NCBI RefSeq assembly: GCF_018636735.1
Contig: NZ_CP045200.1
Span: 682,001 to 746,000, forward strand
Direction of reading: 5' to 3'
DNA length: 64,000 nucleotides
Source: Erythrobacter sp. 3-20A1M
Lineage (GTDB): Bacteria > Pseudomonadota > Alphaproteobacteria > Sphingomonadales > Sphingomonadaceae
The position numbers and the translations under genes were made by a program. Under the pieces are notes generated by a model, which worked only from the letters and a program-made list of their open reading frames with translations, searched no databases and was not told where the DNA came from. This document shows, one piece after another, positions 46,677 through 55,507 of the stretch (the stretch's first letter is position 1; every line of letters begins with the position of its first letter).

Positions 46677-47345
46677 ATGCGCTGGCTGCTGAAAATACTC
46701 GCCTGGGCGGTCGGCCTGTTTCTCGGGCTCAGCCTGCTCTTCGTACTGCTCTACAAGTTCGTGCCGGTGCCCGTCACCGCGACCATGCTGATGGACGATA
46801 ACGGCATCACGAAGGATTGGGAGCCGCTGTCCAATATCGATCGGAATATGGTGCGCGCGGTGATCGCGGCGGAGGACAGCAAGTTCTGCAGCCATGACGG
46901 CTTCGACCGCGAGGCAATCGAGAACGCGATCCAGCGCAACGCGCAAGGCGGGCGGATTCGCGGCGGCTCCACCATCAGCCAGCAGACCGCGAAGAACGTC
47001 TTCCTGTGGCAGGACGGCGGCTATTTCCGAAAAGGTCTGGAAGCCTGGTTCACCTTCCTGATCGAGAAGATCTGGGGCAAGCGGCGGATCATGGAAGTCT
47101 ACCTGAACGTCGCGGAGACCGGGATCGGGACTTACGGCGTGGAGGCGGGTGCGCAGCGCTACTTCCGCCATTCCGCCGCCCGGCTCACCCCGCTGGAGGC
47201 CGCGCGGATGGCCGCTGCCCTGCCGCTGCCCAAGAAGCGCGCGGTCGCCAACCCATCGGGCTGGCTGCGGCGTCACGGCGGCACCATCGCCCGCCGGATC
47301 GGCACCGTACGGCGTGACGGGCTCGATCGCTGCGTGTACGACTGA
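46677..47345 (+). CDS. mtgA: Monofunctional peptidoglycan glycosyltransferase
   Basis: 222-residue GT51 enzyme that polymerises lipid II into glycan chains. One N-terminal membrane helix (about 5-27) is followed by the catalytic domain with Glu66 in AAEDSKF and GGSTISQQTAKN, and the KRRIMEVYLN motif. Its length matches MtgA. It lies between rpoH and the CDF gene on the same strand. Confidence 0.95.
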   Translation: MRWLLKILAWAVGLFLGLSLLFVLLYKFVPVPVTATMLMDDNGITKDWEPLSNIDRNMVRAVIAAEDSKFCSHDGFDREAIENAIQRNAQGGRIRGGSTISQQTAKNVFLWQDGGYFRKGLEAWFTFLIEKIWGKRRIMEVYLNVAETGIGTYGVEAGAQRYFRHSAARLTPLEAARMAAALPLPKKRAVANPSGWLRRHGGTIARRIGTVRRDGLDRCVYD

Positions 47346-47350
47346 CGGCG

Positions 47351-48262
47351 ATGGGCGCAGGGCACTCCCATTCGCATGATCACGGCGCAGGGCACAGCCA
47401 TGCTCCCGCCGATTTCGGGCGCGCCTTCGCGATCGGGGTCGGGCTGAACACCGCCTTCGTCGCGGTGGAGGCGTTCTACGGTTTCGCCGCCGATTCGATG
47501 GCGCTGATCGCCGATGCCGGGCACAATCTGTCCGACGTGCTCAGCCTGCTGCTGGCGTGGGGCGCGAGCGTGGCGGCCAAGAAGCCGGCGAGCCAGCGAT
47601 ACACCTATGGCTACAAGAGCTCGACCATCCTCGCCGCGCTGGCGAACGCGATGCTGCTCCTGATCGCGATCGGTATGATCCTGGTCGAGGCGATCCAGCG
47701 CTTCTCCGACCCGCAGCCGGTCGCCGCGGGAACGGTGATGGTGGTCGCCGGCATCGGGATCGTGATCAACACCGTCACCGCGCTCCTGTTCATGCGCGGA
47801 CGCAAAAGCGATCTCAACGTGCGCGGTGCCTATCTGCATATGGCCGCCGACGCCGCCGTGTCGGCCGGCGTGGTACTGGCAGGCGCGGCGATCTGGTGGA
47901 CTGGGCTCGCCTGGATCGATCCGGTCACCAGCGTCGTGATTGTCGCCGTCATCGCCTGGGGAACCTGGGGGTTGTTGAAGGAAAGCGTCAGCATGGCTTT
48001 GAACGCCGTGCCCGATGCGGTGGACCAGGAAGGCGTGAAGAGCTTTCTGGAGGGGCAGGACGGGGTCGTCGCGGTGCACGATCTGCATATCTGGCCCATG
48101 AGCACCACCGAGACCGCGATGACCGCGCATCTCGTCATACCAGAGGGCCACCCGGGAGACGATTTCCTGCGCCGCGTGGCGGACGAGCTCGCCCATCATC
48201 ACCGGATCGGCCATACCACGCTGCAGATAGAGCGCGACCGCGCCTGCGCCACCGGCTGCTGA
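47351..48262 (+). CDS. Cation diffusion facilitator metal exporter (CzcD/ZitB-like)
   Basis: 303-residue CDF transporter exporting Zn2+ or similar cations for protons. A His-rich N-terminus (HSHSHDHGAGHSH) precedes six membrane helices with DAGHNLSD and the HxxxD-type HMAADA in helices II and V, and a cytoplasmic C-terminal domain from about 205. It follows mtgA by 5 nt. Zn2+ is the likeliest substrate. Confidence 0.94.
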   Translation: MGAGHSHSHDHGAGHSHAPADFGRAFAIGVGLNTAFVAVEAFYGFAADSMALIADAGHNLSDVLSLLLAWGASVAAKKPASQRYTYGYKSSTILAALANAMLLLIAIGMILVEAIQRFSDPQPVAAGTVMVVAGIGIVINTVTALLFMRGRKSDLNVRGAYLHMAADAAVSAGVVLAGAAIWWTGLAWIDPVTSVVIVAVIAWGTWGLLKESVSMALNAVPDAVDQEGVKSFLEGQDGVVAVHDLHIWPMSTTETAMTAHLVIPEGHPGDDFLRRVADELAHHHRIGHTTLQIERDRACATGC

Positions 48263-48368
48263 TCCGCGCCCGGTCGCCCGAATTCCACGACCACGCGCGG
48301 GATCGGAATTCGGCACCTAACCGTTTCATATTCCCGCATAACCCCGTGCGGGATTTTGGAGTGGTCCG

Positions 48369-48512
48369 ATGAACGAGAAGGACAAGAACCGCCAATCCCA
48401 GCCCGACGATAAGCAGGCCCGGGATCGCCAGACAGAGCAGCAGGCTGGCAAGAACCAGCAGCCCAGCCAGTCGAAGCAGCCGGGTAAGGACAGCGGTTCG
48501 CAGCAACGCTGA
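48369..48512 (+). CDS. Small hydrophilic Gln-rich protein, 47 aa
   Basis: ATG at 48369, TGA at 48510-48512. The protein is almost wholly polar (Lys, Gln, Asp, Ser, Asn) with no hydrophobic core, so it is probably disordered. GGAGTGG lies upstream as a plausible Shine-Dalgarno. No family recognised; the open frame and ribosome site are the evidence. Confidence 0.55.
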   Translation: MNEKDKNRQSQPDDKQARDRQTEQQAGKNQQPSQSKQPGKDSGSQQR

Positions 48513-48543
48513 CCGCGTAATTCCCTGACGGGAAACAGAAAAA

Positions 48544-48565
48544 GGGCCGCCCGCGAGGGCGGCCC
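48544..48565 (-). terminator. Rho-independent terminator
   Basis: GGGCCGCCC pairs with GGGCGGCCC around a 4-nt loop. On the minus strand it is followed by TTTTT, so it ends the gene at 48595. It may also stop the plus-strand 47-residue gene. Confidence 0.85.
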
Positions 48566-48594
48566 ATTCTCGTATGCGCTATCGTCGCAGCCGG

Positions 48595-48798
48595 TCAGTT
48601 GACCTGCTGCTGACCTTCCTCGTCGGCGACAGGCAGATCGCCGGTCGGATCGGTTTCCACCATTCCGGCAACCTGGTCGTAGACCTGCGCGTTGTTGTCC
48701 ATCTGCTCTTTCAGCTCGGGATTCTGCTCGCCGACGTGGCGGAAGAACTGTCCGGCATCGCGCAACAGCTTGGCGGCGAGTTCGTTGGTCTGGGCCAT
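48595..48798 (-). CDS. Hypothetical protein, 67 aa
   Basis: Small acidic helical protein, 'LAAKLLRDAGQFFRHVGEQN' then an acidic, Asp/Glu/Gln-rich C-terminus. AGGAG precedes the ATG at 48798. It resembles short conserved proteins of unknown function seen in sphingomonads, which I cannot name. Confidence 0.7.
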   Translation of the reverse strand: MAQTNELAAKLLRDAGQFFRHVGEQNPELKEQMDNNAQVYDQVAGMVETDPTGDLPVADEEGQQQVN

Positions 48799-48936
48799 GG
48801 AATTACTCCTGATATCGTAAAGTCATGAAAAAGGGCGCGCGCGCCGGATGGCACGCACGCGCTCGGGAACGGCGCCGTCTGGCGCGCGAACGGATTGCGA
48901 TGCGGAATTGGGGATGAGAGGCGGCTGACGCTAAGG

Positions 48937-50202
48937 TCAGGCCGCCGCCTCGTCCTTCTTCTCGCTGCTGACCACGCGGATCGGCTCCTTGCGGCCTTCG
49001 ACCACGTCCTTGTCGATCACGACTTCGGACACGTCGTCGAGATCGGGCAGGTCGAACATCGTGTCGAGCAGGATGCCCTCCACGATCGAGCGCAGGCCCC
49101 GCGCACCGGTCTTGCGCTTGATCGCCCGCTCGGCAATCGCGCGCAGCGCATCGTCAGTGAAGGTGAGCTCGACATCTTCCAGCTCGAACAGCTTGGCGTA
49201 CTGCTTCACCAGCGCGTTCTTCGGTTCCTGCAGGATGGTCACCAGCGCATCGACGTCGAGGTCGTGCAGCGTGGCGATCACCGGCAGGCGGCCGACGAAT
49301 TCGGGAATCAGACCGAACTTGAGGAGATCCTCCGGCTCGCTCTTTTCCAACAGCTCGCCGATGCGGCGCTTGTCGGGGTCCGCGACATGCGCGCCGAAGC
49401 CGATCGAACGCTTCTGCAACCGGTCGCCGATGATCTTGTCCAGCCCGGCGAACGCGCCGCCGCAGATGAACAGGATATTCGTCGTGTCGACCTGCAGGAA
49501 TTCCTGCTGCGGATGCTTGCGCCCGCCCTGCGGCGGCACGCTGGCGGTGGTGCCTTCCATCAGCTTGAGCAGCGCCTGCTGCACGCCTTCGCCCGAAACG
49601 TCGCGCGTGATGGAGGGATTTTCCGCCTTGCGCGTGATCTTGTCGATCTCGTCGATATAGACGATGCCGTGCTGCGCCTTCTCGACATTGTAGTCGGACG
49701 CCTGCAGCAGCTTGAGGATGATGTTCTCCACATCTTCGCCCACATAACCCGCTTCGGTGAGCGTGGTCGCGTCGGCCATGGTGAAGGGCACGTCGAAGGT
49801 GCGCGCCAGCGTCTGCGCCAGCAGGGTCTTGCCCGAACCGGTCGGGCCGACCAGCAGGATGTTGGACTTCGCCAGTTCAACGTCGCCCTGCTTGCCCGCA
49901 TGTTTCAGACGCTTGTAGTGGTTGTGGACCGCCACCGACAGCACACGCTTCGCACGGTCCTGCCCGATCACGTAATCGGCCAGCGTGGCGCAGATTTCGG
50001 ACGGCGACGGCACGTCGCCTTCCTTGCGTCCGCTCAACCCGGCCTTGGTCTCTTCACGGATGATATCGTTGCACAGCTCGACGCACTCATCGCAGATGAA
50101 CACGGTGGGGCCGGCGATCAGCTTGCGCACCTCGTGCTGGGATTTGCCGCAGAAGCTGCAGTACAGGGTACTTTTGCTATCGGTTCCGCTCAATTTCGTC
50201 AT
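48937..50202 (-). CDS. clpX: ATP-dependent Clp protease ATPase subunit ClpX
   Basis: 421-residue unfoldase delivering substrates to ClpP. The zinc domain uses Cys15, Cys18, Cys37 and Cys40; Walker A GPTGSGKT is at 119-126; the RKH-type pore loop and IGF loop (RSIGFGA) for ClpP docking are present. It is downstream of clpP on the same strand with its own likely promoter. Confidence 0.98.
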   Translation of the reverse strand: MTKLSGTDSKSTLYCSFCGKSQHEVRKLIAGPTVFICDECVELCNDIIREETKAGLSGRKEGDVPSPSEICATLADYVIGQDRAKRVLSVAVHNHYKRLKHAGKQGDVELAKSNILLVGPTGSGKTLLAQTLARTFDVPFTMADATTLTEAGYVGEDVENIILKLLQASDYNVEKAQHGIVYIDEIDKITRKAENPSITRDVSGEGVQQALLKLMEGTTASVPPQGGRKHPQQEFLQVDTTNILFICGGAFAGLDKIIGDRLQKRSIGFGAHVADPDKRRIGELLEKSEPEDLLKFGLIPEFVGRLPVIATLHDLDVDALVTILQEPKNALVKQYAKLFELEDVELTFTDDALRAIAERAIKRKTGARGLRSIVEGILLDTMFDLPDLDDVSEVVIDKDVVEGRKEPIRVVSSEKKDEAAA

Positions 50203-50250
50203 ATCCTGATTTTCCTCCCCCTTGCCTGGCCATGCAAGGGGATTCGACCG

Positions 50251-50278
50251 AGTGTATCGCGCTCGATCGGTTTTACAA
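50251..50278 (-). promoter_or_regulatory. Likely sigma-70 promoter of clpX
   Basis: TTGTAA (50273-50278) and TACACT (50251-50256) are 16 nt apart, giving a start near 50244 and a 42-nt leader before the clpX ATG. Confidence 0.45.
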
Positions 50279-50337
50279 CACTTGCCGCCCTATAACGCGC
50301 CGCCTTGCCAAGGGCTTAAGCGGCGCGAAATGGCGGA

Positions 50338-51042
50338 TCATTCCGGGGCGCCGCCGGACCCATCGTCTTCGCCGGTGGTCTCGCTTTCCGGCCGGGTCTC
50401 GAACACCTTGTCGACGATGCCGAACTCCATCGCTTCCTCTGCCTCGAGGAAGGTGTCGCGGTCCATCGCCTTCTCGATCTCGTCCAGGCTGCGCCCGGTA
50501 TACTTGACGTAGAGATCGTTCATCCGCTTCTTGATGCGCAGGATTTCGCGCGCCTGGATCTCGATATCGGAGGCCATGCCGCGGGCGCCGCCGCTGGGCT
50601 GGTGCACCATGATGCGCGCATTGGGGAGCGCGATGCGCATGCCCGGCTCACCCGCGGCGAGGAGGAAGCTGCCCATGCTGGCGGCCTGCCCCAAGCATAC
50701 GGTCGAAACGCGCGGCTTGATATACTGCATCGTGTCGTGGATCGCCATGCCCGCGGTCACCACGCCGCCGGGCGAATTGATATACATGCTGATCGGCTTG
50801 GACGGGTTCTCGCTTTCGAGGAACAGCAGCTGCGCCGTGATGAGTGAGGCCATCCCGTCTTCCACCTGGCTGGTCACGAACACGATGCGTTCGCGCAGCA
50901 GGCGGCTGAAGATGTCGAAGCTGCGCTCGCCCCGGCTGGTCTGCTCGACCACCACCGGCACCAGTGCGCCGGTCACCGGATCGCGGGTGAACTGGCCCTG
51001 CGTGCCGTAGGTTTCGCCGAGCTGCGCGGAAAGATCGATCAT
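50338..51042 (-). CDS. clpP: ATP-dependent Clp protease proteolytic subunit ClpP
   Basis: 234-residue serine protease. Catalytic Ser122 is in GQAASMGS, His147 in IMVHQPSGG, and an Asp follows in the DRDTF region. The N-terminus has about 25 residues before LVPVVVEQ, a little longer than usual, and would be removed by self-processing. The C-terminus is Gly/Asp/Glu rich. Confidence 0.97.
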   Translation of the reverse strand: MIDLSAQLGETYGTQGQFTRDPVTGALVPVVVEQTSRGERSFDIFSRLLRERIVFVTSQVEDGMASLITAQLLFLESENPSKPISMYINSPGGVVTAGMAIHDTMQYIKPRVSTVCLGQAASMGSFLLAAGEPGMRIALPNARIMVHQPSGGARGMASDIEIQAREILRIKKRMNDLYVKYTGRSLDEIEKAMDRDTFLEAEEAMEFGIVDKVFETRPESETTGEDDGSGGAPE

Positions 51043-51078
51043 GTTAAGTCTGAACCCTCTCGTCTGAAGTCCAGCCCT

Positions 51079-51106
51079 ATGTCGCGCGTGGGTTCGCGAT
51101 GTTCAA
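51079..51106 (-). promoter_or_regulatory. Likely promoter of clpP
   Basis: TTGAAC (51101-51106) and GACATA (51079-51084) are 17 nt apart; TTGAAC lies within CTTGAAC, which also fits the -35 of heat-shock promoters. The predicted leader is about 30 nt. It sits in the divergent gap with the amidase gene. Confidence 0.4.
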
Positions 51107-51164
51107 GGGGGTGAAGGGCGACATCCCCTTGCAATCACCCCACACGCGGGCATGATCGGTATCC

Positions 51165-52670
51165 ATGACCAGATACGCGCTCGCGCTCGCCGCACTCGCC
51201 CTCCCTGCCAGCGCGGTTTGCGCGCAGGAAACGATCGTAATCCAGGAAACGGCACCTGCGGCGATATCCGATACGCAGGCACAGATCGAGCGGATCAGGA
51301 CGCTCGACGATGCAGGCCCCACGCTGAATGCCGTGATCGTCTACGACCCCGATGCCGCGCGGCAGGCGGTCGCCAATACCGAGCGCCCGCTCCAAGGCCG
51401 GACCGTGCTGGTGAAGGATAATATCGAAACGCGGGAGTGGCCCACCACCGCGGGCAGCCTCGCTCTGGCGAACAACATGACCGGGCGCGACGCGCCGTTG
51501 ATTGCCAGGCTGCGCCGGGCGGGCGGCGTGATCCTGGGCAAGACCAATCTCAGCGAATGGGCGAACATCCGCTCCAGCAATTCGACCAGCGGGTGGAGCG
51601 CGGTCGGCGGGCAGACCGGGAACCCGCACGCGACCGACCGCAATCCGTGCGGTTCCTCCTCGGGCAGCGGCGCAGCGGTGGCGGCGGGCTTCGCCTGGGC
51701 GGCGATCGGGACCGAGACCGACGGTTCGATCACCTGCCCCGCCAGCGTTAACGGCGTGGTCGGGTTCAAGCCGACCGTCGGCGTGGTCAGCCGCACCCAT
51801 GTCGTGCCGATCAGCCATTCGCAGGACACCGCCGGGCCGATGGCGAACAGCGTGATGGATGCCGCGCTGCTGCTGGGCGCGATCGCGGGCAGCGACCCGG
51901 CCGATCCGGCGACGAAGGATGCGGACAGCCATCTGCGGGATTTCACGCAAGGCCTGGCGACGGCTTCGCTAAGGGGCGTGCGGATCGGCGTACTGCGCAA
52001 GCAGGCGGGCGACTTCGCCCCCGTCACCGCCCTGTTCGACGCGGCACTGGCCGATCTGCGGCGTGCCGGGGCCGAACTGGTCGAGATCGACTATTCCCCG
52101 AACGACGAGATGTACCGGGACGAATTCACCGTGCTGCTGTACGAACTGCGCGAGGACCTAGGCACATATCTGGCCGGATCGCCGGCCGATATTCCGGTCC
52201 GCTCGCTCGCCGATGTGATCGCATTCGACAAAACCCATGCGGCCGAGGAAATGCGCTGGTTCGGGCAGGATATCTTCGAGCAGGCGGAAAGCACGACGGA
52301 TCGCGCTGCCTACCGCGCCGCACGCGAGAACGCGCTGCATCTGGCGGGCGAGCAGGGCATCGACCGGCTGCTGCGCGAAAACGCGGTGCAGTTCCTGATC
52401 GCGCCGACGACCGGGGCGGCGTGGCCGATCGACCTGATCTACGGCGATCATTATCCCGGCGGAATCGGCGCGGGATCGCTGGCCGCGATCGCGGGCTACC
52501 CGCACCTGACCGTGCCGATGGGCGCGGTCGAAGGCCTGCCGGTGGGGTTGAGCTTCATGGGCGCGAAATGGCGCGACCACGATGTGCTGAAGGCGGGCGC
52601 CGCCTATGAACGCGCGCGCACGGCCGAACTGCCGCAGCCTTCGATGAAGCCGTGGGCGCCGCGCGACTGA
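51165..52670 (+). CDS. Amidase signature family enzyme, exported
   Basis: 501-residue hydrolase with a signal peptide (ending in VCA). The catalytic Lys is in VLVKDNIETR, the cis-Ser and Ser are in NPCGSSSGSGAAVAAG and GTETDGSITCPA. Unlike GatA it is exported and stands alone. Its substrate may be a peptide amide or other amide. It is inserted between tig and clpP on the opposite strand. Confidence 0.93.
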   Translation: MTRYALALAALALPASAVCAQETIVIQETAPAAISDTQAQIERIRTLDDAGPTLNAVIVYDPDAARQAVANTERPLQGRTVLVKDNIETREWPTTAGSLALANNMTGRDAPLIARLRRAGGVILGKTNLSEWANIRSSNSTSGWSAVGGQTGNPHATDRNPCGSSSGSGAAVAAGFAWAAIGTETDGSITCPASVNGVVGFKPTVGVVSRTHVVPISHSQDTAGPMANSVMDAALLLGAIAGSDPADPATKDADSHLRDFTQGLATASLRGVRIGVLRKQAGDFAPVTALFDAALADLRRAGAELVEIDYSPNDEMYRDEFTVLLYELREDLGTYLAGSPADIPVRSLADVIAFDKTHAAEEMRWFGQDIFEQAESTTDRAAYRAARENALHLAGEQGIDRLLRENAVQFLIAPTTGAAWPIDLIYGDHYPGGIGAGSLAAIAGYPHLTVPMGAVEGLPVGLSFMGAKWRDHDVLKAGAAYERARTAELPQPSMKPWAPRD

Positions 52671-52691
52671 CGCGCAGCGCCCGAGCGGCGA

Positions 52692-54365
52692 TCACTTCTT
52701 CGTCGAAGCGGGCTTCTTGGCGGCAGGCTTCTTGGTTGCCGCAGCCTTTGCCGGAGCTTTCTTGGCCGGGGTCTTCTTCGCCTCAGGCTTGTCCGCATCC
52801 GCCTTCGCGGCGGGCTTCTTCGCCGGGGCTTTCTTGGCCGGAGCCTTCTTTTCGGCGGCGGGCTCGTCGTCGGACTTCGCCGGCGCAGCCTTCTTGGCCG
52901 CGGCCTTCTTGGCAGGAGTCTTCTTCGCGGGCGCGGCGTCCGCCTCGGACTCGTCCTTCTTGGCTTCGGTCTTCTTGGCCGGGGCCTTCTTCTTGGCGGC
53001 GGGCTTCTTCTTCGCCGCAGGCTTGGCCTGCTCGTCGGACTCCGCCTCGATCGCGGCTTCCAGTTCCTCGCGCGTCACTTCGCGGTCGGTGATCTCGGCC
53101 TTGTCGAACAGGAAGTCGACGACCTTGTCCTCATACAGCGGCGCGCGCAGCTGGGCGGCGGCCATCGGCTCCTGCTGGACGTACTGCATGAAGCGCTCGC
53201 GATCTTCCTCGCGATATTGCTGCGCCGCCTGCTGAATCAGCATGCTCATTTCCTGGCCGGTGATTTCCACCCCATTGGCCTGGCCGATCTCGGACAGCAG
53301 CAGGCCGAGGCGCACGCGGCGCTCGGCGATCTGGCGGTAATCGTCCTTCTCCGCCTCGATCTCCTTCAGCGCGCCCTCGGGATCCTCGTCCTGCGAGGCT
53401 TCCTGCTGGAGCTGGGCCCAGATCTGCTCGAACTCGGCGTCGACCATGCCCTGCGGCACCGGGAAATCGTGCCCCGCCGCCAGCGTGTCGAGCAGCTGGC
53501 GCTTCATCTGCGTGCGGGTGAGCCCGGCGGTTTCCTGTTCCAGCTGACCGCGGATCAGTTCCTTCAGCTTGTCGAGGCTGTCGAGGCCGAGGTTCTTGGC
53601 GAATTCATCGTCGAGCTTGGTTTCGCCTTCGACCTTCACCTGCTTCACGGTGACGTCGAAAGTGGCTTCCTTGCCCGCCAGCTGCTCGGCCTGGTACTCT
53701 TCGGGGAAGGTGACGGTGATGGTCTTCTCGTCGCCCGTCTTGACCCCGGTCAGTTGCTCTTCGAAGCCAGGGATGAAGGTGCCGGAACCGAGCACGATCG
53801 GGGCATCCTGGGCGGAGCCGCCGTCGAACGGTTCGCCGTCCAGCTTGCCGACGAAATCGACGATCAGCTGGTCGCCATCCTTCGCCTTGCGCGTCTTGGG
53901 CGCGTCGGAATAGCTCTTGTTCTGGCCCGCGATCCGCTCCAGCGTCTCGTCGATCTGATCGTCGGCCACCGGCACCGTCAGCCGTTCCAGCTCCAGCCCG
54001 TCGACGCTCGGCGCGTCGATCTTCGGCAGCACTTCCAGGCTGACGTCGACCTTCGCATCCTTGCCCTGCTCGTAGCCTTCGCCCAGTTCCACCTGCGGCT
54101 GCATCGCGGGGCGCAGCTCGTTCTTGCGGATCACCTCGTCCACGCTGTCGCGGATGGTGTCGTTGAGCACCTGCGCGTGGAGCTGCTCGCCATGCATCTT
54201 GCGCACCAGATTGGCCGGCACCTTGCCCGGGCGGAAGCCGGGCATGCGGACCTGCGGGGCGATCTTCTTCACCTCGGTCGAGATCTTCTCGTCGATCTCC
54301 TTGGCCGGGATGGTAACCGTGTAGGCGCGCTTGAGGCCCTCATTGGTGGTCTCGGTGATCTGCAT
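52692..54365 (-). CDS. tig: Trigger factor with histone H1-like C-terminal tail
   Basis: 557-residue ribosome-bound chaperone and prolyl isomerase. It has the ribosome-binding domain with GFRPGKVP, an FKBP domain (about 150-240: 'DQLIVDFVGKLDGEPF' and IPGFEEQL) and the helical chaperone domain. Usual length is 430-450; here residues about 447-557 form a Lys/Ala/Pro tail of repeated PAKK and AAKK units. The frame runs on upstream to 55217 but that part crosses the tRNA gene and is not translated. Start at ATG 54365. Confidence 0.95.
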   Translation of the reverse strand: MQITETTNEGLKRAYTVTIPAKEIDEKISTEVKKIAPQVRMPGFRPGKVPANLVRKMHGEQLHAQVLNDTIRDSVDEVIRKNELRPAMQPQVELGEGYEQGKDAKVDVSLEVLPKIDAPSVDGLELERLTVPVADDQIDETLERIAGQNKSYSDAPKTRKAKDGDQLIVDFVGKLDGEPFDGGSAQDAPIVLGSGTFIPGFEEQLTGVKTGDEKTITVTFPEEYQAEQLAGKEATFDVTVKQVKVEGETKLDDEFAKNLGLDSLDKLKELIRGQLEQETAGLTRTQMKRQLLDTLAAGHDFPVPQGMVDAEFEQIWAQLQQEASQDEDPEGALKEIEAEKDDYRQIAERRVRLGLLLSEIGQANGVEITGQEMSMLIQQAAQQYREEDRERFMQYVQQEPMAAAQLRAPLYEDKVVDFLFDKAEITDREVTREELEAAIEAESDEQAKPAAKKKPAAKKKAPAKKTEAKKDESEADAAPAKKTPAKKAAAKKAAPAKSDDEPAAEKKAPAKKAPAKKPAAKADADKPEAKKTPAKKAPAKAAATKKPAAKKPASTKK

Positions 54366-54427
54366 GCTGTGGCTCTTCGAAGCTTTCTGTAACGTCGTGG
54401 GCGACGGACTGCGCACTGCGGCGGGAC

Positions 54428-54512
54428 TGGTGCGGGCGAAGGGACTCGAACCCCCACATCTTTCGATACTGGTACCTAAAACCAGCGCGTCTACCAGTTC
54501 CGCCACGCCCGC
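54428..54512 (-). tRNA. tRNA-Leu (UAG)
   Basis: 85-nt class II tRNA with encoded CCA. Acceptor GCGGGCG pairs with CGCCCGC, the T loop is GTTCGAGTC, and the anticodon arm CTGGT-TTTAGGT-ACCAG gives anticodon UAG, reading CUN leucine codons. A long variable arm follows. It is upstream of tig on the same strand, 62 nt away. Confidence 0.96.
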
Positions 54513-54649
54513 AACCCGAACGAAGCCGCGCAGGCGGGATGGGCCGCCTGCGGGTGAACGCGCGCCTCTAGTCCGAACGCGACAAAAGGGCAAGCGCACG
54601 GAACAGCATCCGACCGGGCGACGTTGATTGCGGGAGAAAGGATGCGGCC

Positions 54650-54913
54650 ATGCCGAAACCGAAAGACGACTACGATACCGCGCGGGTGCCCCCCGCCACC
54701 CCGCCCGCGATCGACCCGGACGCAAAGCCGGTCGATGCCCGGGAACTGGCCCGCGATAATGGCGACAGCGATGCCGATGGCCATTCCAAGTTCGATCGCC
54801 CTGGCGAGCAGTCCGAAATCGACAAGGAACGTGAAGCGGCGATGCGCGAAGGCGAACGACACGAGGGCGAAGGCGAAAGCCAGCCCGAACTCGATGCCCT
54901 GCCCCCCGACTAG
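54650..54913 (+). CDS. Hypothetical acidic protein, 87 aa
   Basis: Very polar protein rich in Asp, Glu, Pro and Arg, with no hydrophobic core; probably disordered. GAGAAAGGA precedes the ATG. First of three consecutive small plus-strand genes. No family recognised. Confidence 0.6.
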   Translation: MPKPKDDYDTARVPPATPPAIDPDAKPVDARELARDNGDSDADGHSKFDRPGEQSEIDKEREAAMREGERHEGEGESQPELDALPPD

Positions 54914-54923
54914 GAGATTGAGA

Positions 54924-55106
54924 ATGGCAACCCAACCTGGCCAACCCGCCCCCGACACGATCGAACCCGGCGCCCCGCCTGAAACCCCGATCGAGCCGAC
55001 GCCGCAAGAGGCGCCCGGTCGTCAGCCGGACGAAATCGATCCTCCTTCGCCCGACATCGACGAGCCGGACCGTGGTCCGGTCGAGACACCCCCTCCGCCC
55101 GATTGA
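54924..55106 (+). CDS. Hypothetical proline-rich acidic protein, 60 aa
   Basis: 60-residue protein, about a third proline, with repeated PxE and PPSPD-like units, and no hydrophobic segment. It starts 10 nt after the previous stop with GGAGATTGAGA upstream. Probably disordered; function unknown. Confidence 0.55.
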   Translation: MATQPGQPAPDTIEPGAPPETPIEPTPQEAPGRQPDEIDPPSPDIDEPDRGPVETPPPPD

Positions 55107-55183
55107 TAGCGCCCGACTGATCGCCTGCGATCGATACCGTGCCCGCTTGCCAGTCGCAGGCGGGCGGATTATCGGCCCCTCCC

Positions 55184-55504
55184 ATGAGCGAAGAGCAAAA
55201 TCCCGATACCGGCGCACAGGATGCCGCCGCCACCGGCAGCGACACCCCGCCCGATCACCTGTCGGTCAATCCGCGCAGCGAGCATTTCGACAGCGACGCG
55301 CTGCAGCGCGGGGTCGGCATTCGGTTCAAGGGTCGGCAGCGCCACGATATCGAGGAATATTCGATCTCCGGTGGATGGGTCCGCGTACAGGCGGGCAAGA
55401 CCGTCGATCGTAAGGGTCGCCCGCTGACGCTAAAACTCACCGGCCCGGTAGAGGCGTGGTTCGAAGACCTCGGCGACGATGCCCCGGTGGCAAAGGCGGA
55501 CTAG
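55184..55504 (+). CDS. DUF3297 family protein
   Basis: 106-residue protein matching DUF3297: DHLSVNPRSEHFD, GVGIRFKGRQRHDIEEYSIS and GWVRVQAGKTVDRKGRPL. This is a small cytoplasmic family of unknown function, common in proteobacteria. The ATG at 55184 is chosen; the frame is open to 55139. It is convergent with the CHAP gene 3 nt away. Confidence 0.85.
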   Translation: MSEEQNPDTGAQDAAATGSDTPPDHLSVNPRSEHFDSDALQRGVGIRFKGRQRHDIEEYSISGGWVRVQAGKTVDRKGRPLTLKLTGPVEAWFEDLGDDAPVAKAD

Positions 55505-55507
55505 TCC

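Noticed and set aside
54366-55217. N-terminal extension of trigger factor
   Set aside because: It would run across the tRNA-Leu gene and lacks similarity to the family; ATG 54365 is the natural start.
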